From NCBI RefSeq assembly GCF_002938435.1, contig NZ_POQT01000009.1:90751-154750 (forward strand): a DNA stretch of 64,000 nt, read 5' to 3'. Positions 16,930 through 26,198 of this stretch are shown here, piece after piece. Made by a program: the position numbers and the translations under genes. The DNA comes from Blastococcus saxobsidens (GTDB lineage: Bacteria > Actinomycetota > Actinomycetes > Mycobacteriales > Geodermatophilaceae). The stretch's first letter is position 1. Every line of letters starts with the position of its first letter. The notes beneath the pieces were generated by a model, which worked only from the letters and a program-made list of their open reading frames with translations, had not been told where the DNA came from and ran no database searches.

Positions 16930-17849
16930 GCGCCGATCGTACGGGCGGTGATCACCGCAGCGGCGGCCTCGACCAGGTCGGGCCGGGCGGCGTCGAGCCA
17001 GGTGGTGGTGGCATCCCGCCGGAACCAGGAGCGCTGCCGGCGGACGAACCGGCGGGTGGTGGTGACCGTGCGCTCGCGGGCCTCGTCAGCGGTCAGCGTG
17101 CCGTCGAACTGCGCCAGCACCTGCGCGTACCCGAGCGCGCGCGATGCCGTCGGCCCCTCGCGCAGCCCGTCGGCAGCCAGGGCCGCGACCTCGTCGACGA
17201 AACCGGCCGCCCACATCCGGTCCACCCGGAGGGCCACCCGCTCGTCCAGCTCGGCCGGTTCCCGGTCCAGGCCGATGGTGACGGCCTCGTAGTGCGGGCT
17301 CGGCTCGGGCAGCACCGCCCGGAACGGGCCGCCGGTCAGCTCGATGACCTCCAGCGCGCGGACGATCCGGCGACCGTTGCCGGGCAGCACCGCGGCCGCG
17401 GCGGCCGGGTCCAGGCCGGCCAGGCGGGCGTGCAGCTCGGCCGGGCCCACGGCGGCGAGCTCCGCCTCCAGGCGCGCGCGGACCGCCGGGTCGGTGCCCG
17501 GGAAGTCGAGCTCGTCCAGCACGGCGCGGACGTAGAGGCCCGAGCCGCCGACGAGGAACGGCGTGGTCCCGGCCGCCCGCAGCCGGTCGATCTCGGCCCG
17601 TGCCCGCAGCCGGTACTCGGCGACCGAGGCCGGCTGGCGCACGTGCCACAGGTCGAGCAGGTGGTGCGGCACCCCGCCGCGCTCGGCGACGTCGGGTTTC
17701 GCGGTGCCGATGTCCATCCCGCGGTAGAGCTGCATCGAGTCGGCGTTCACCACCTCACCGCCCAGCCGCTGGGCCAGGGCGACGGCGAGCGCCGTCTTCC
17801 CGGTCGCCGTCGGCCCGACGACGGCGACCACCGGCGGGGCGTCGGTCAC
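16926..17849 (-). CDS. miaA: tRNA dimethylallyltransferase MiaA
   Basis: 307 aa. Adds a dimethylallyl group to A37 of tRNAs reading UNN codons, giving the substrate for MiaB (encoded at 20730-22193). P-loop GPTATGKTALAVALA (about residues 12-26), NADSMQLYRGMDIGTAKP, DELDFPGTDPAVRARLE and the conserved RRQRSWFRRD near the C-terminus are all present. GTG 17849 overlaps the stop of the preceding LigB-like gene by 4 bp. Confidence 0.97.
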   Translation of the reverse strand: MTDAPPVVAVVGPTATGKTALAVALAQRLGGEVVNADSMQLYRGMDIGTAKPDVAERGGVPHHLLDLWHVRQPASVAEYRLRARAEIDRLRAAGTTPFLVGGSGLYVRAVLDELDFPGTDPAVRARLEAELAAVGPAELHARLAGLDPAAAAAVLPGNGRRIVRALEVIELTGGPFRAVLPEPSPHYEAVTIGLDREPAELDERVALRVDRMWAAGFVDEVAALAADGLREGPTASRALGYAQVLAQFDGTLTADEARERTVTTTRRFVRRQRSWFRRDATTTWLDAARPDLVEAAAAVITARTIGA

Positions 17850-18559
17850 GCCACCACCCAATCGGCCACGAGGTAGCCCACGCCGAAGGGGGCCGCGTCG
17901 TGGCGGAGCCGCGCCGTCACGTGCCGCCCGGAAAACGCCGCCCCGACCGCGCGCCACGTGGGCACCCCGGCGGCGAGCAGCCGCTCCCCCTCCTCCGGGT
18001 CGAGCGCGGACAGCGCCGCGGCGTCCCCGTCGGCCAGCGCGGCCGACACCCGGGCGTCGAACGGCTCCGCCGCCGGGTCCAGGTATCCGGGAGCCTTCAC
18101 CGTGCGCCGCGCGGACCCGTCCCCCATGGCCAGGACGCCCACGGTCGCGGGCAGGTCGCGCAGCAGCTCGCCGAGGTCGGCCGGCCCGACGCCGACCCGC
18201 GTACCGGCGAACGATGCCTCCTCCAGCAGCCACGCGCCCACGGTGTGCGCGAGCGGCATCGTGCGCCCGCCCGGTCGCACCCAGCCGTCGAGGGGGACGT
18301 CGAGGTCGACGCCGTACCCGTGCAGGTCGCCCCCGTCGCCGACGCCGAACCGCTCCCCCGGCGCCGGGCCGTCGCCGACGACGACGACGACGTCCGGTGC
18401 CGCTTCGAGCAGCGCGGTGACCGCCTCGCTGCACGCGTTCCGCAGGGCGACGGTCTCCGGGGCTGCCCGTCCCTCCACCGCCGGGAGCAGCAGCGGCGGA
18501 CTCGGGCAGAAGGCGACAGCGGCCGAGGAGCGGGCCCGGCCGTGCGGAACGGTGGTCAC
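17846..18559 (-). CDS. LigB-superfamily (class III extradiol dioxygenase-like) protein
   Basis: 237 aa conserved protein of the position held by Rv2728c in M. tuberculosis. It starts AAVAFCPSPPLLLPAVEG, the Cys-Pro-rich motif of this group, and has VVVVGDGPAP and VGVLAMGDGSARRT typical of the LigB fold. The His/Glu metal set of true extradiol dioxygenases is not complete, so catalysis is uncertain. GTG 18559 is preceded at six bases by GACACT. First gene of the leftward miaA-dapF-hflX operon. Confidence 0.85.
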   Translation of the reverse strand: MTTVPHGRARSSAAVAFCPSPPLLLPAVEGRAAPETVALRNACSEAVTALLEAAPDVVVVVGDGPAPGERFGVGDGGDLHGYGVDLDVPLDGWVRPGGRTMPLAHTVGAWLLEEASFAGTRVGVGPADLGELLRDLPATVGVLAMGDGSARRTVKAPGYLDPAAEPFDARVSAALADGDAAALSALDPEEGERLLAAGVPTWRAVGAAFSGRHVTARLRHDAAPFGVGYLVADWVVA

Positions 18560-18565
18560 GGCAGC

Positions 18566-18592
18566 AGTGTCGCCGATGGGACGTGGGACACT
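18566..18592. promoter_or_regulatory. Compact divergent promoters with GACACT -10 elements
   Basis: GACACT occurs on the minus strand at 18566-18571, six bases before GTG 18559, and on the plus strand at 18587-18592, seven bases before GTG 18600. Only 40 bp separate the two divergent start codons, so both messages would be leaderless and their promoters overlap. Confidence 0.5.
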
Positions 18593-18599
18593 TCCGGAC

Positions 18600-20219
18600 G
18601 TGTCGAGCACGGACAACCCCGGCACCGGGGTGCAGCAGGAAGCTCCGCCGGTTGCGGAGACCCTCGAGACGACCGTCCCGGAGGCGCCGCAGGAGACAGG
18701 CAGCTCCGACGCGGTGACCCCCGCGGCCGGTACGCCGGCGGCGCCCACACCTGCGGACGCGGCCCTCGCCGACCCCACTGACGGCGCCCCGGCTGCCGAG
18801 CCGGCCCCGGTCGCCGAGCCGGCCCCGGTCGCCGAGCCGGCCGCGGTCGCCGAGCCGGCCGCGGTCGCCGAGCCGGCCGCGGTTGCCGAGCCGGCCCCGG
18901 CCCCGGGCCCGGTGCCGACCCCGCCGGTGCCTGGCCCGACGCCGTCGGCACCGGCGCACGTCCCGACCCCCGCCCCGGCACCGTCGGCCCCTCCGGCCGA
19001 GCGGGTGGTGAGCGACCCGACGAAGTGGGGCCGCGTCGACGCCGACGGCACGGTCCACGTGCGCACCGCCGACGGCGAGCGCGCCGTGGGCTCGTGGCAG
19101 GCCGGCGACGCCGAGGCCGGGCTGGCCCACTACGGCCGCCGGTACGACGACCTCGCCACCGAGGTCTCGCTGCTCGAGGCGCGCCTCAAGGCGCACACCG
19201 GCAACCCGGGCGAGATCCGGAACAAGGCGCAGGAGCTCGCCGAGTCCATCCCCACCGCCGCCGCCGTCGGTGACCTCGACGGGCTGGCCGCCCGCGCCCG
19301 GGCGATGGTGGAGACCGCCGAGTCCGCCACCGCCGAGTTCCGCGCCGAGAAGGCCGCCGCCCGCGCCGCGCAGGTCGCGCGCAAGGAGGCGCTGGCCGCC
19401 GAGGCGGAGCAGATCGCCGCGGAGTCGACGTCCTGGAAGGCCTCCGGCGACCGCCTCAAGGCGATCGTCGAGGAGTGGAAGACCATCCGCGGCATCGACC
19501 GGAAGACCGACGAGGCGCTGTGGTCGCGGTTCGCCGCCGCCCGCGACGCCTTCGGCCGCCGCCGCGGCAGCCACTTCGCCCAGCTCGACGCCCAGCGCGG
19601 CGAATCCCGCGCGGCGAAGCAGGAGCTGATCAAGGAGGCGCAGCGCCTGGCGACCTCGACCGACTGGGGCCCGACCAGCGCCGCCATGCGCTCGCTGATG
19701 GACCGCTGGAAGGCCATCCCCCGCATCGGCCGCGACGGTGACGACGACCTGTGGAAGGAGTTCCGGGCCGCCCAGGACGTCTTCTTCAACGCGCGCGCCG
19801 AGCAGGACAAGGCCCGCGACGCCGAGCAGGTCGCCAACCAGCAGGCCAAGGAGGAGCTGCTCGCCGAGGCGGAGAAGCTCGACCCGAGCAAGGACCTGCG
19901 CGGCGCCCAGAACGCGCTGCGGAAGATCCAGGAGCGCTACGACGCCATCGGTCACGTGCCGCGCGGCGCCATGCGTTCGCTGGAGGACCGCATGCAGGCC
20001 GTCGAGGAGAAGGTGCGGGGCGCCGCCGACGCCGGCCGGGTCCGCGTCGCGCCGGAGAACCCCATGGTCACGTCCATGCGGGCCGCGGTGACCAAGGCCG
20101 AGGAGCAGCTGGCCAAGGCCGAGGCGGCGGGCGACGAGCGCCGGATCGACGAGGCCCGGGCCAACCTGGCCACCCGGCAGGAGTGGCTGGCCGAGGCGGA
20201 GAAGTCCGCCCGCCGCTGA
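18600..20219 (+). CDS. DUF349-repeat protein with Ala/Pro/Glu-rich N-terminus
   Basis: 539 aa, the counterpart of the Rv2731-type mycobacterial protein. Residues 1-140 are low-complexity with hexapeptide repeats (AEPAPV/AEPAAV) and PTPAP stretches. The C-terminal 390 residues are helical with at least three DUF349 units (ESTSWKASGDRLKAIVEEWK, STDWGPTSAAMRSLMDRWKAIP, SKDLRGAQNALRKIQERYDAIG), strongly coiled-coil. GTG 18600 is favoured by the GACACT element; ATG 18576 is an in-frame alternative. Molecular role unknown; neighbours are tRNA-modification genes. Confidence 0.88.
   Translation: MSSTDNPGTGVQQEAPPVAETLETTVPEAPQETGSSDAVTPAAGTPAAPTPADAALADPTDGAPAAEPAPVAEPAPVAEPAAVAEPAAVAEPAAVAEPAPAPGPVPTPPVPGPTPSAPAHVPTPAPAPSAPPAERVVSDPTKWGRVDADGTVHVRTADGERAVGSWQAGDAEAGLAHYGRRYDDLATEVSLLEARLKAHTGNPGEIRNKAQELAESIPTAAAVGDLDGLAARARAMVETAESATAEFRAEKAAARAAQVARKEALAAEAEQIAAESTSWKASGDRLKAIVEEWKTIRGIDRKTDEALWSRFAAARDAFGRRRGSHFAQLDAQRGESRAAKQELIKEAQRLATSTDWGPTSAAMRSLMDRWKAIPRIGRDGDDDLWKEFRAAQDVFFNARAEQDKARDAEQVANQQAKEELLAEAEKLDPSKDLRGAQNALRKIQERYDAIGHVPRGAMRSLEDRMQAVEEKVRGAADAGRVRVAPENPMVTSMRAAVTKAEEQLAKAEAAGDERRIDEARANLATRQEWLAEAEKSARR
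18795..18902 (+). repeat. 18-bp tandem repeat inside the DUF349 gene
   Basis: Nearly six copies of an 18-bp unit starting GCCGAGCCGGCC, each coding for six residues (AEPAPV or AEPAAV). Copies 1-2 are identical, copies 3-4 identical and copy 5 differs by one base, suggesting recent slippage. Confidence 0.9.
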
Positions 20220-20229
20220 GAACCAGGAC

Positions 20230-20282
20230 CGGCCCCGCTGCCCCACCGCCCGCGTCCGCGGAGGTTCCGGGCAGCGGGGCCG
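20230..20282. terminator. Strong hairpin terminator after the DUF349 gene
   Basis: Perfect 14-bp stem CGGCCCCGCTGCCC/GGGCAGCGGGGCCG (20230-20243 and 20269-20282) followed by TTT. Confidence 0.85.
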
Positions 20283-20288
20283 TTTCGC

Positions 20289-20294
20289 TACCGT
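20289..20294 (+). promoter_or_regulatory. -10 element TACCGT, leaderless start of the VOC gene
   Basis: TAnnnT hexamer with seven bases to ATG 20302. Confidence 0.45.
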
Positions 20295-20301
20295 CCGGCG
20301 C

Positions 20302-20703
20302 ATGGCAGCACGGTTGGCCGCCTACCTCAGCTACCGCGACGCGCCCGCGGCGCTGGAGTGGTTGCAGGCGATCGGTTTCGACGTCGTCCGCCGCAGCGAT
20401 GCGCCGGACGGCACGGTGGCGCACGCCGAGGTGCGCTGCGACGACGTCGTCCTGATGGTCGCGAGCTACGACGCCGACTACCGGCGGCCACCCCTGGTGG
20501 GAGCCTCGACCGGCGGCGGCCTGTACCTCGTGCTGGACGACGCCGCCGCGGTGGACGACCGGTTCCACCGGGGGACGGCCGCCGGCGGCACTCCGGTCAT
20601 CCCGCCGGAGGACACCGGGTGGGGGACGCGTCGCCCGCGGCTGCTGGACCCCGAGGGCGGGGAGTGGAGCTTCGGCACCTACGCCCCCGGACAGGCCTGG
20701 TAG
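20302..20703 (+). CDS. VOC (glyoxalase/bleomycin-resistance-like) family protein
   Basis: 133 aa, one vicinal-oxygen-chelate domain: YLSYRDAPAALEWLQAIGFDVV at the start and DPEGGEWSFGTYAP at the end, as in PhnB-type proteins. No conserved full metal set is obvious, so it may be non-enzymatic or metal-independent. Stands alone between a terminator and the convergent miaB gene. Substrate unknown. Confidence 0.85.
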   Translation: MAARLAAYLSYRDAPAALEWLQAIGFDVVRRSDAPDGTVAHAEVRCDDVVLMVASYDADYRRPPLVGASTGGGLYLVLDDAAAVDDRFHRGTAAGGTPVIPPEDTGWGTRRPRLLDPEGGEWSFGTYAPGQAW

Positions 20704-20729
20704 CCGCCTCCGGCATCCCGTCGCCGGGT

Positions 20730-22193
20730 TCAGCAGCCGGTCGTGAGGACCGGCAGCGGGTCCGGGACGCCGATCCGCGGCATGCCGAGGGAGACACCCG
20801 GCGTCGTCGGGCGGGTGCCCGCCTCGCTCGCGTCCCCGGCCCGGGTGCGGCGGTGCGACAGCAGGACGCCGTCGGCGACCAGGTGGTGCGGCGCGGCCTC
20901 GGTGATGACCGTCTCGACGACGTCGCCGGGCCGGATCCCGTCGGCGGCCGTGAAGTGCACGAGCCTGCCGTCGCGCGCGCGACCGGAGAGCCGGCCCCGC
21001 GCGGCGTCCTTGCTGCCCTCGCCCGAGGCGACGAGCAGCTCGACCTTGCCTCCGATGAGTGCGCGGTTCTCGTCCCAGCTGATCTGGTCCTGCAGCGCGG
21101 TGAGCCGCAGGTACCGCTCCTGGACGACCTCCTTGGGCAGCTGGCCGTCCATTTCCGCGGCCGGCGTGCCCGGGCGCTTGGAGTACTGGAAGGTGAAGGC
21201 GCTGGCGAAGCGGGCCTGCCGGACGACCTCGAGGGTCTGCTCGAAGTCCTCCTCGGTCTCGCCGGGGAAGCCGACGATGATGTCGGTGGTGATCGCCGCG
21301 TCGGGCATGGCGGCGCGGACCCGGTCGATGATGCCGAGGTAGCGTTCCTGCCGGTAGCCGCGGCGCATGCGGCGGAGCACGTCGTCGGAGCCGCTCTGCA
21401 GCGGCATGTGCAGCTGGTGGCACACGGCGGGCGTCTCGGCCATCGCGTCGATGACGTCGTCGGTGAACTCGCGCGGGTGCGGGCTGGTGAACCGGATCCG
21501 CTCCAGGCCGTCGATCCGGCCGGCCGAGCGCAGCAGGTCGGCGAAGGCGCCGCTGTCGCGGAACTCCACGCCGTAGGCGTTCACGTTCTGACCGAGCAGG
21601 GTCACCTCGAGCACGCCCTGGTCGACCAGGGCCTGCACCTCGGCGAGGATCTCGCCGGGACGACGGTCCTTCTCCTTGCCGCGCAGCGCCGGGACGATGC
21701 AGAACGTGCAGGTGTTGTTGCAGCCGACGCTGATCGACACCCAGCCGGAGTAGGCGGAGTCGCGCTTGGCCGGCAGCGTCGACGGGAAGACCTCGAGGGA
21801 CTCCACGATCTCCACCTGCGCCTCGGCGTTGTGCCGGGCCCGGTCGAGCAGCGCCGGCAGCGAACCGACGTTGTGGGTGCCGAAGACCACGTCGACCCAC
21901 GGGGCGCGGCGGACGATCTCGCCGCGGTCCTTCTGCGCCAGGCAGCCGCCGACGGCGATCTGCATACCCGGGTGGGCGTCCTTGACCGGGCGCAGGTGGC
22001 CGAGGTTGCCGTAGAGGCGGTTGTCGGCGTTCTCCCGTACTGCGCAGGTGTTGAGGACGACGACGTCGGCGTCGTCCCCCTCGGCGGCGGCGGTGTAGCC
22101 GGCATCCTCGAGCAGGCCGGACAGGCGCTCGGAGTCGTGCACGTTCATCTGGCACCCGTAGGTGCGCACCCGGTAGGTCCTCGCCGCTGACAC
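20730..22193 (-). CDS. miaB: tRNA-2-methylthio-N6-dimethylallyladenosine synthase MiaB
   Basis: 487 aa radical-SAM methylthiotransferase acting on the i6A37 made by MiaA. The N-terminal UPF0004 domain has cluster Cys residues in [16 protein letters not shown] and GGCLAQ. The radical-SAM motif C-x3-C-x2-C is [22 protein letters not shown] and the C-terminal TRAM domain (about 375-440) are present. GTG 22193 is fixed by TACGAT six bases upstream and by the start of homology. The 50-residue C-terminal tail is extra and likely disordered. Confidence 0.97.
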   Translation of the reverse strand: MSAARTYRVRTYGCQMNVHDSERLSGLLEDAGYTAAAEGDDADVVVLNTCAVRENADNRLYGNLGHLRPVKDAHPGMQIAVGGCLAQKDRGEIVRRAPWVDVVFGTHNVGSLPALLDRARHNAEAQVEIVESLEVFPSTLPAKRDSAYSGWVSISVGCNNTCTFCIVPALRGKEKDRRPGEILAEVQALVDQGVLEVTLLGQNVNAYGVEFRDSGAFADLLRSAGRIDGLERIRFTSPHPREFTDDVIDAMAETPAVCHQLHMPLQSGSDDVLRRMRRGYRQERYLGIIDRVRAAMPDAAITTDIIVGFPGETEEDFEQTLEVVRQARFASAFTFQYSKRPGTPAAEMDGQLPKEVVQERYLRLTALQDQISWDENRALIGGKVELLVASGEGSKDAARGRLSGRARDGRLVHFTAADGIRPGDVVETVITEAAPHHLVADGVLLSHRRTRAGDASEAGTRPTTPGVSLGMPRIGVPDPLPVLTTGC

Positions 22194-22199
22194 CCCTGC

Positions 22200-22205
22200 A
22201 TCGTA
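22200..22205 (-). promoter_or_regulatory. -10 element TACGAT, leaderless start of miaB
   Basis: TAnnnT hexamer six bases before the GTG start at 22193. Confidence 0.5.
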
Positions 22206-22249
22206 CGGAGCGCGGGCACGCGCCCCGGCCGGTCGCACGGGCTTGTCCG

Positions 22250-22281
22250 CTCCCGCCCGCCGCGGAGGGCGCGGGCGGGAG
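22250..22281. terminator. Hairpin between the amidase gene and miaB
   Basis: 10-bp stem CTCCCGCCCG/CGGGCGGGAG (22250-22259 and 22272-22281) directly after the amidase stop at 22288. Confidence 0.7.
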
Positions 22282-22287
22282 GCGGGA

Positions 22288-24240
22288 TCAGCGCAGGACG
22301 GTGAAGCCGTCCACGAGGACGGCGGACGTGCCGTCGGGGTTGATGACCGCGATGTCCCACGGCCGGTCCTTCCGCGGTCCGGACGTCTTGCCGATCGTGA
22401 ACGTCGCCGTGAGCGACGTGCCGTCCGAGGCCACGCTCACGCCGGAGACCACGGGCTCGGTGCCCTCCCCGTTCTGCAGGTCCACCGTGGCGCCCGAGGC
22501 GAAACCGGTGCCGGTGATGACGACCTGCACCGTCGTGCCCTGCTTCCCGGAGCTGGGGGTCACCGAGCCGACGGTGACGTTGTCGACCGTCACCGACCGG
22601 GAGTCGCTGCTCTGCTGGCCGGCGGTGTCCACCACGGTCGCGGTCAGGACGTGTGCCCCTTCCGCGTCCCCGACGGTGTCCCATGACCACGTCCAGCCGT
22701 CCGCCGACGTCGTGTCGGTCACGATCACCTTGCCGTCCAGGGAGAAGTCGATGCGCGCCACCCCCTCGGTGCCGGTCGGGTCCGCGGTGACGTCGACGGA
22801 CCCCGTGAGGGTGGCCCCGTCGGCCGGACCGGTCAGCTTGACGACGGGGTCGGCGACGTTGTCGACGACGACGGCGATGCTGTCCGTGGCGGTCGACGTC
22901 CCGTCGGTGGCCGATGCGGTCACCGTGTGTGCACCCTCCGCGGCAGCCGTCGTGTCCCACGAGACCGACCAGACCCCGTTCGTGAGGGTTCCGGCGACCT
23001 CCGCCCCACCGACGGAGAAGGTGACGCCGGTCGCGCCGGGCGCCTCGGCCGCCACGCTGATCGTGCCCGCGACCGTGGCGCCGTCCGCCGGGCTCGTGAC
23101 CGACACCGAGAGGGTCGCCTTCTGTGCGGCGACGGCGTCCCGGATCGCGGGGAGCTGGGCGTAGAGGCGTTCGCCGGGGCACTCCGTCGACGTCCAGTCC
23201 CGGTGCCCGGAGATCATGTCGACGGTGTTGGTCGCACCGTCCACGGGGTTCACGTAGTCGACGACGGCGTGCGGGTCCAGCTGGTGGCGGGATGCGAACT
23301 CGGCGAGCAGGCGCTCCAGCGCGTCGACCGCCGGAGCGGCCGGCTCGGCGCCGTTCCTGGGATGGGTGGTGAAGTCGCCGAGCAGTGCGGCACCCATGTT
23401 GCCGGAGTTGTAGCCGCCGGTGTGCCCGGCGGTGACCAGCCCGTTCCCGCCGTCGTGGGCGAAGTCGCTGCCGTCCCCGCCGGTGGCGCACGGCTGGGAG
23501 CCCGTCTGCGGATCAGCCCCGGACCAGCGCCCCTCGTACACGAGGCCCGCCTCGTCGATGAGGTAGTGGTAGCCGATGTCGCCCCATCCCCGGTCGACGG
23601 CGTGGTAGCGGTAGATCGCCCGTACGGTGGCGGCCGGGTCCGTGTCCCCGTTCTTCGTGGCGGTGTGGTGCACCGTCATCGTCTGGACGGGGTGGAACTC
23701 CGTCGGCCAGAGCTCGTTCCCCTGGTCGTCGAACCGCAGGGTCTCGTCGGCCTTCCACTCGGCTCGGGAGACGCAGCTGTCGACGGCGGAGGCACCGCCC
23801 GCCGGGCGACGGCCCACCTCCACGAGCGGGCCGTCGGTGGTGTTGAGAGCCACGGCGCGCGGAGCACCGGCGTGCGCGGGGATGCCTCGCACCTGATAGG
23901 CCTCGGCGTCACCTGCCGGGACCAGCGCGCTGGCCCACTGCCCCTCGGCGTGCGCGCCGTCCTCGGTCAGCGGGTGCCACGCCGTCCAGGCGCCGTCGAC
24001 GCGGAACCGGACCGCACCGTGCTCCTCGGCCTGATCCTCGGCATGCTCGTCGGCGCCTCGCGTGTCCCACAGGACGCCGAGGTAGTCGATGGGGAAGCCG
24101 GGCTCGACGGCTCCGACGCCGACCGGTCGACGGTCCGCCAGCGTCGCCGGGGACTCGATCGCCCGGGACACCGGCAGCACCACCAGGGTGAGACCGAGGA
24201 AGACGGCCAGAACCGTGACCAACCGCAGGACGATGCGCAT
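22288..24240 (-). CDS. Secreted N-acetylmuramoyl-L-alanine amidase (PGRP type) with Ig-like repeats
   Basis: 650 aa. Signal peptide/anchor at the N-terminus ([23 protein letters not shown]). The PGRP/amidase_2 domain lies at about residues 155-375: SRAEWKADE, the zinc His of [53 protein letters not shown] and [13 protein letters not shown]. Three C-terminal Ig-like modules follow: two with [30 protein letters not shown] and W-S/T-W-S-WDT, and one IPT/TIG-like ([22 protein letters not shown]). Cleaves peptidoglycan stem peptides, probably on the cell's own wall. Monocistronic, divergent from the glutamate transporter operon. Confidence 0.92.
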   Translation of the reverse strand: MRIVLRLVTVLAVFLGLTLVVLPVSRAIESPATLADRRPVGVGAVEPGFPIDYLGVLWDTRGADEHAEDQAEEHGAVRFRVDGAWTAWHPLTEDGAHAEGQWASALVPAGDAEAYQVRGIPAHAGAPRAVALNTTDGPLVEVGRRPAGGASAVDSCVSRAEWKADETLRFDDQGNELWPTEFHPVQTMTVHHTATKNGDTDPAATVRAIYRYHAVDRGWGDIGYHYLIDEAGLVYEGRWSGADPQTGSQPCATGGDGSDFAHDGGNGLVTAGHTGGYNSGNMGAALLGDFTTHPRNGAEPAAPAVDALERLLAEFASRHQLDPHAVVDYVNPVDGATNTVDMISGHRDWTSTECPGERLYAQLPAIRDAVAAQKATLSVSVTSPADGATVAGTISVAAEAPGATGVTFSVGGAEVAGTLTNGVWSVSWDTTAAAEGAHTVTASATDGTSTATDSIAVVVDNVADPVVKLTGPADGATLTGSVDVTADPTGTEGVARIDFSLDGKVIVTDTTSADGWTWSWDTVGDAEGAHVLTATVVDTAGQQSSDSRSVTVDNVTVGSVTPSSGKQGTTVQVVITGTGFASGATVDLQNGEGTEPVVSGVSVASDGTSLTATFTIGKTSGPRKDRPWDIAVINPDGTSAVLVDGFTVLR

Positions 24241-24381
24241 GCTGAGAATCCGCTCGTGTCGGCTCGCGGGTGCGGGACGCCTCTACCGGTCCCCCGCGGC
24301 CGCGTCAGCATGCCCCACGGCCCGGACGCCGACAAGGACCCGGCTGATTCGGCCCCGCGGTGCCCCGGCCGGGGGAAGAAG

Positions 24382-24402
24382 ACGCCTTCGTTACGCCTTC
24401 GT
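24382..24402 (+). repeat. Direct repeat upstream of gluA
   Basis: ACGCCTTCGT occurs twice, 11 bp apart (24382-24391 and 24393-24402), about 40 bp upstream of the -10 element. It could be a regulator site on one face of the helix. Confidence 0.35.
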
Positions 24403-24437
24403 GATCCCACGGTGCGGGAACCGCGACCTCCTCCCCT

Positions 24438-24443
24438 TAGGGT
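24438..24443 (+). promoter_or_regulatory. -10 element TAGGGT, leaderless start of gluA
   Basis: TAnnnT hexamer seven bases before GTG 24451. No purine-rich ribosome site precedes the start. Confidence 0.45.
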
Positions 24444-24450
24444 CCCCAGG

Positions 24451-25206
24451 GTGACCAGCCGTCCGAACGGAGAGCCTCTCGTCCGCCTGTCCGGCGTCAA
24501 CAAGTGGTTCGGTGAACTGCACGTCCTGCAGGACATCGACCTCGACATCGCCCGCGGCGAGGTCGTCGTCGTCATCGGCCCGTCGGGCTCGGGCAAGTCG
24601 ACGCTGTGCCGCACCATCAACCGCCTCGAGCCGATCGAGAAGGGCGAGATCACCATCGACGGCGAGCGGCTGCCCGAGGAGGGCAAGCAGCTGGCCCGCC
24701 TGCGCGCCGACGTCGGCATGGTGTTCCAGAGCTTCAACCTCTTCGCGCACAAGACCATCCTCGAGAACGTCACCCTCGGGCCGATCAAGGTGCGCAAGCA
24801 GTCGAAGGCCGACGCCGAGAAGCGGGCCCGCGAGCTGCTCGAGCGCGTCGGTGTGACGGCGCAGGCCGACAAGTACCCGGCCCAGCTCTCGGGGGGTCAG
24901 CAGCAGCGCGTGGCGATCGCCCGCGCCCTGGCGATGGACCCCAAGGTCATGCTCTTCGACGAGCCGACGTCGGCGCTCGACCCCGAGATGATCAACGAGG
25001 TCCTCGACGTCATGACGTCGCTGGCCCGTGAGGGCATGACCATGGTCGTCGTCACCCACGAGATGGGCTTCGCCCGCCGGGCGGCCAACCGGGTGGTCTT
25101 CATGGACGGCGGACGCATCGTCGAGACGGCCGAGCCCGAGACGTTCTTCACCAACCCGCAGTCCCCGAGGGCCCAGGACTTCCTGTCCAAGATCCTCAAC
25201 CACTGA
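24451..25206 (+). CDS. gluA: Glutamate/polar amino-acid ABC transporter ATP-binding protein
   Basis: 251 aa. Walker [10 protein letters not shown] (about residues 46-54), Q-loop FQSFNLFAH, signature LSGGQQQR, Walker [13 protein letters not shown] and H-loop VVVTHEMGF are intact, with no accessory C-terminal domain, as in GlnQ/GluA. Followed at 17 bp by the binding protein and then two permeases, giving the gluABCD order of Corynebacterium. Substrate assignment (glutamate/aspartate/glutamine class) rests on family and order. Confidence 0.93.
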   Translation: MTSRPNGEPLVRLSGVNKWFGELHVLQDIDLDIARGEVVVVIGPSGSGKSTLCRTINRLEPIEKGEITIDGERLPEEGKQLARLRADVGMVFQSFNLFAHKTILENVTLGPIKVRKQSKADAEKRARELLERVGVTAQADKYPAQLSGGQQQRVAIARALAMDPKVMLFDEPTSALDPEMINEVLDVMTSLAREGMTMVVVTHEMGFARRAANRVVFMDGGRIVETAEPETFFTNPQSPRAQDFLSKILNH

Positions 25207-25223
25207 ACCGAAGGGATCGCTCC

Positions 25224-26111
25224 ATGCGCATCACCCGTTACGCCGCCGGCTTCGCCGCCGCCGGCCTGCTGCTGGCCGGCTGTGCCAGCGAGGCCGGCAA
25301 CCAGGCCGAGGAGGCACCGGAGACCACCGCCGAGGTCGAGGAGGTCGAGTTCCCCGAGGGGTCGACCATGGCCGAGATCGTCGAGGCGGGCGAGCTCCGC
25401 GTCGGCACCAAGATCGACCAGCCCGGCTTCGGCCTGGCCAACACCGCCGGCGAGCCCGAGGGCTTCGACGTCGAGATGGCCAAGCTCATCGCGGCGAAGA
25501 TGGGCCTCTCCGAGGACCAGATCACCTTCACCGAGACCGTGTCGGCCAACCGCGAGCCGTTCCTCGTGGAGGACCGCGTCGACATCGTCGTCGCCACCTA
25601 CACGATCAACGACAAGCGCAAGGAACTGATCGACTTCGCCGGCCCGTACTACGAGGCCGGGCAGGACATCATGGTCGCCGCGGGCAACCCCGAGAACATC
25701 GAGGGCCCTGACGACCTCGCGGGCAAGTCCGTGTGCTCGGTCGAGGGCTCCACGCCCGCCGAGAACATCCGGACCAACTACCCCGAGGCCGAGCTGGTCC
25801 TCTACGACGCCTACTCCAAGTGCGCCGACGACCTGCGCAACGGGAACGTGGACGCCGTCACCACCGACAACGTCATCCTGACCGGCTTCGTGGCCGGCGC
25901 CCCGGACGCGTTCGAGCTGGTCGGCAACCCGTTCACCGAGGAGCCCTACGGCATCGGCGTCCAGAAGGGCGAGGACGAGTTCCGCGACTTCATCAACGAC
26001 GTCCTGGAGGAGGCCTACGAGAACGGCACCTGGGCCGCCGCCTGGGACAAGACCGCGGGTGCGATCACCGGCACGGAGGCTCCCGAGCCGCCGTCGGTCA
26101 ACCGTTACTGA
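25224..26111 (+). CDS. gluB: Glutamate/polar amino-acid binding lipoprotein
   Basis: 295 aa. Signal peptide with lipobox LLAGC (Cys about residue 21), an acidic linker, then a type II SBP_bac_3 fold: AGELRVGTKIDQPGFG, GFDVEMAKLIAAKMG, VDIVVATYTINDKRKELIDFAGPYY, LAGKSVCSVEGSTPAENI, DAVTTDNVILTGF and EPYGIGVQKG. Two cysteines (CSVEGS and SKCADD) probably form a disulphide as in GluB. Ribosome site GAAGGGA. A strong hairpin follows the gene. Confidence 0.93.
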   Translation: MRITRYAAGFAAAGLLLAGCASEAGNQAEEAPETTAEVEEVEFPEGSTMAEIVEAGELRVGTKIDQPGFGLANTAGEPEGFDVEMAKLIAAKMGLSEDQITFTETVSANREPFLVEDRVDIVVATYTINDKRKELIDFAGPYYEAGQDIMVAAGNPENIEGPDDLAGKSVCSVEGSTPAENIRTNYPEAELVLYDAYSKCADDLRNGNVDAVTTDNVILTGFVAGAPDAFELVGNPFTEEPYGIGVQKGEDEFRDFINDVLEEAYENGTWAAAWDKTAGAITGTEAPEPPSVNRY

Positions 26112-26129
26112 TCTCCCACCGCAGGCGCA

Positions 26130-26161
26130 CGCGGGGAGCCGGGTCCTTCCGGCTCCCCGCG
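26130..26161 (+). terminator. Intra-operon hairpin between gluB and gluC
   Basis: Perfect 13-bp stem CGCGGGGAGCCGG/CCGGCTCCCCGCG with a 6-nt loop (26130-26142 and 26149-26161), 19 bp after the gluB stop and 37 bp before gluC. Lacks a T-tract. Likely a partial terminator or 3'-stabiliser that raises binding-protein mRNA over permease mRNA. Confidence 0.75.
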
Positions 26162-26198
26162 TGACCGCCTGCTCCCGACGGACGAGAGAGGAGGGGCC

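Noticed and set aside
16926..20303. 1125-codon minus-strand frame
   Set aside because: Only its end is miaA (from GTG 17849); the rest is antisense to the DUF349 gene and overlaps the LigB-like gene.
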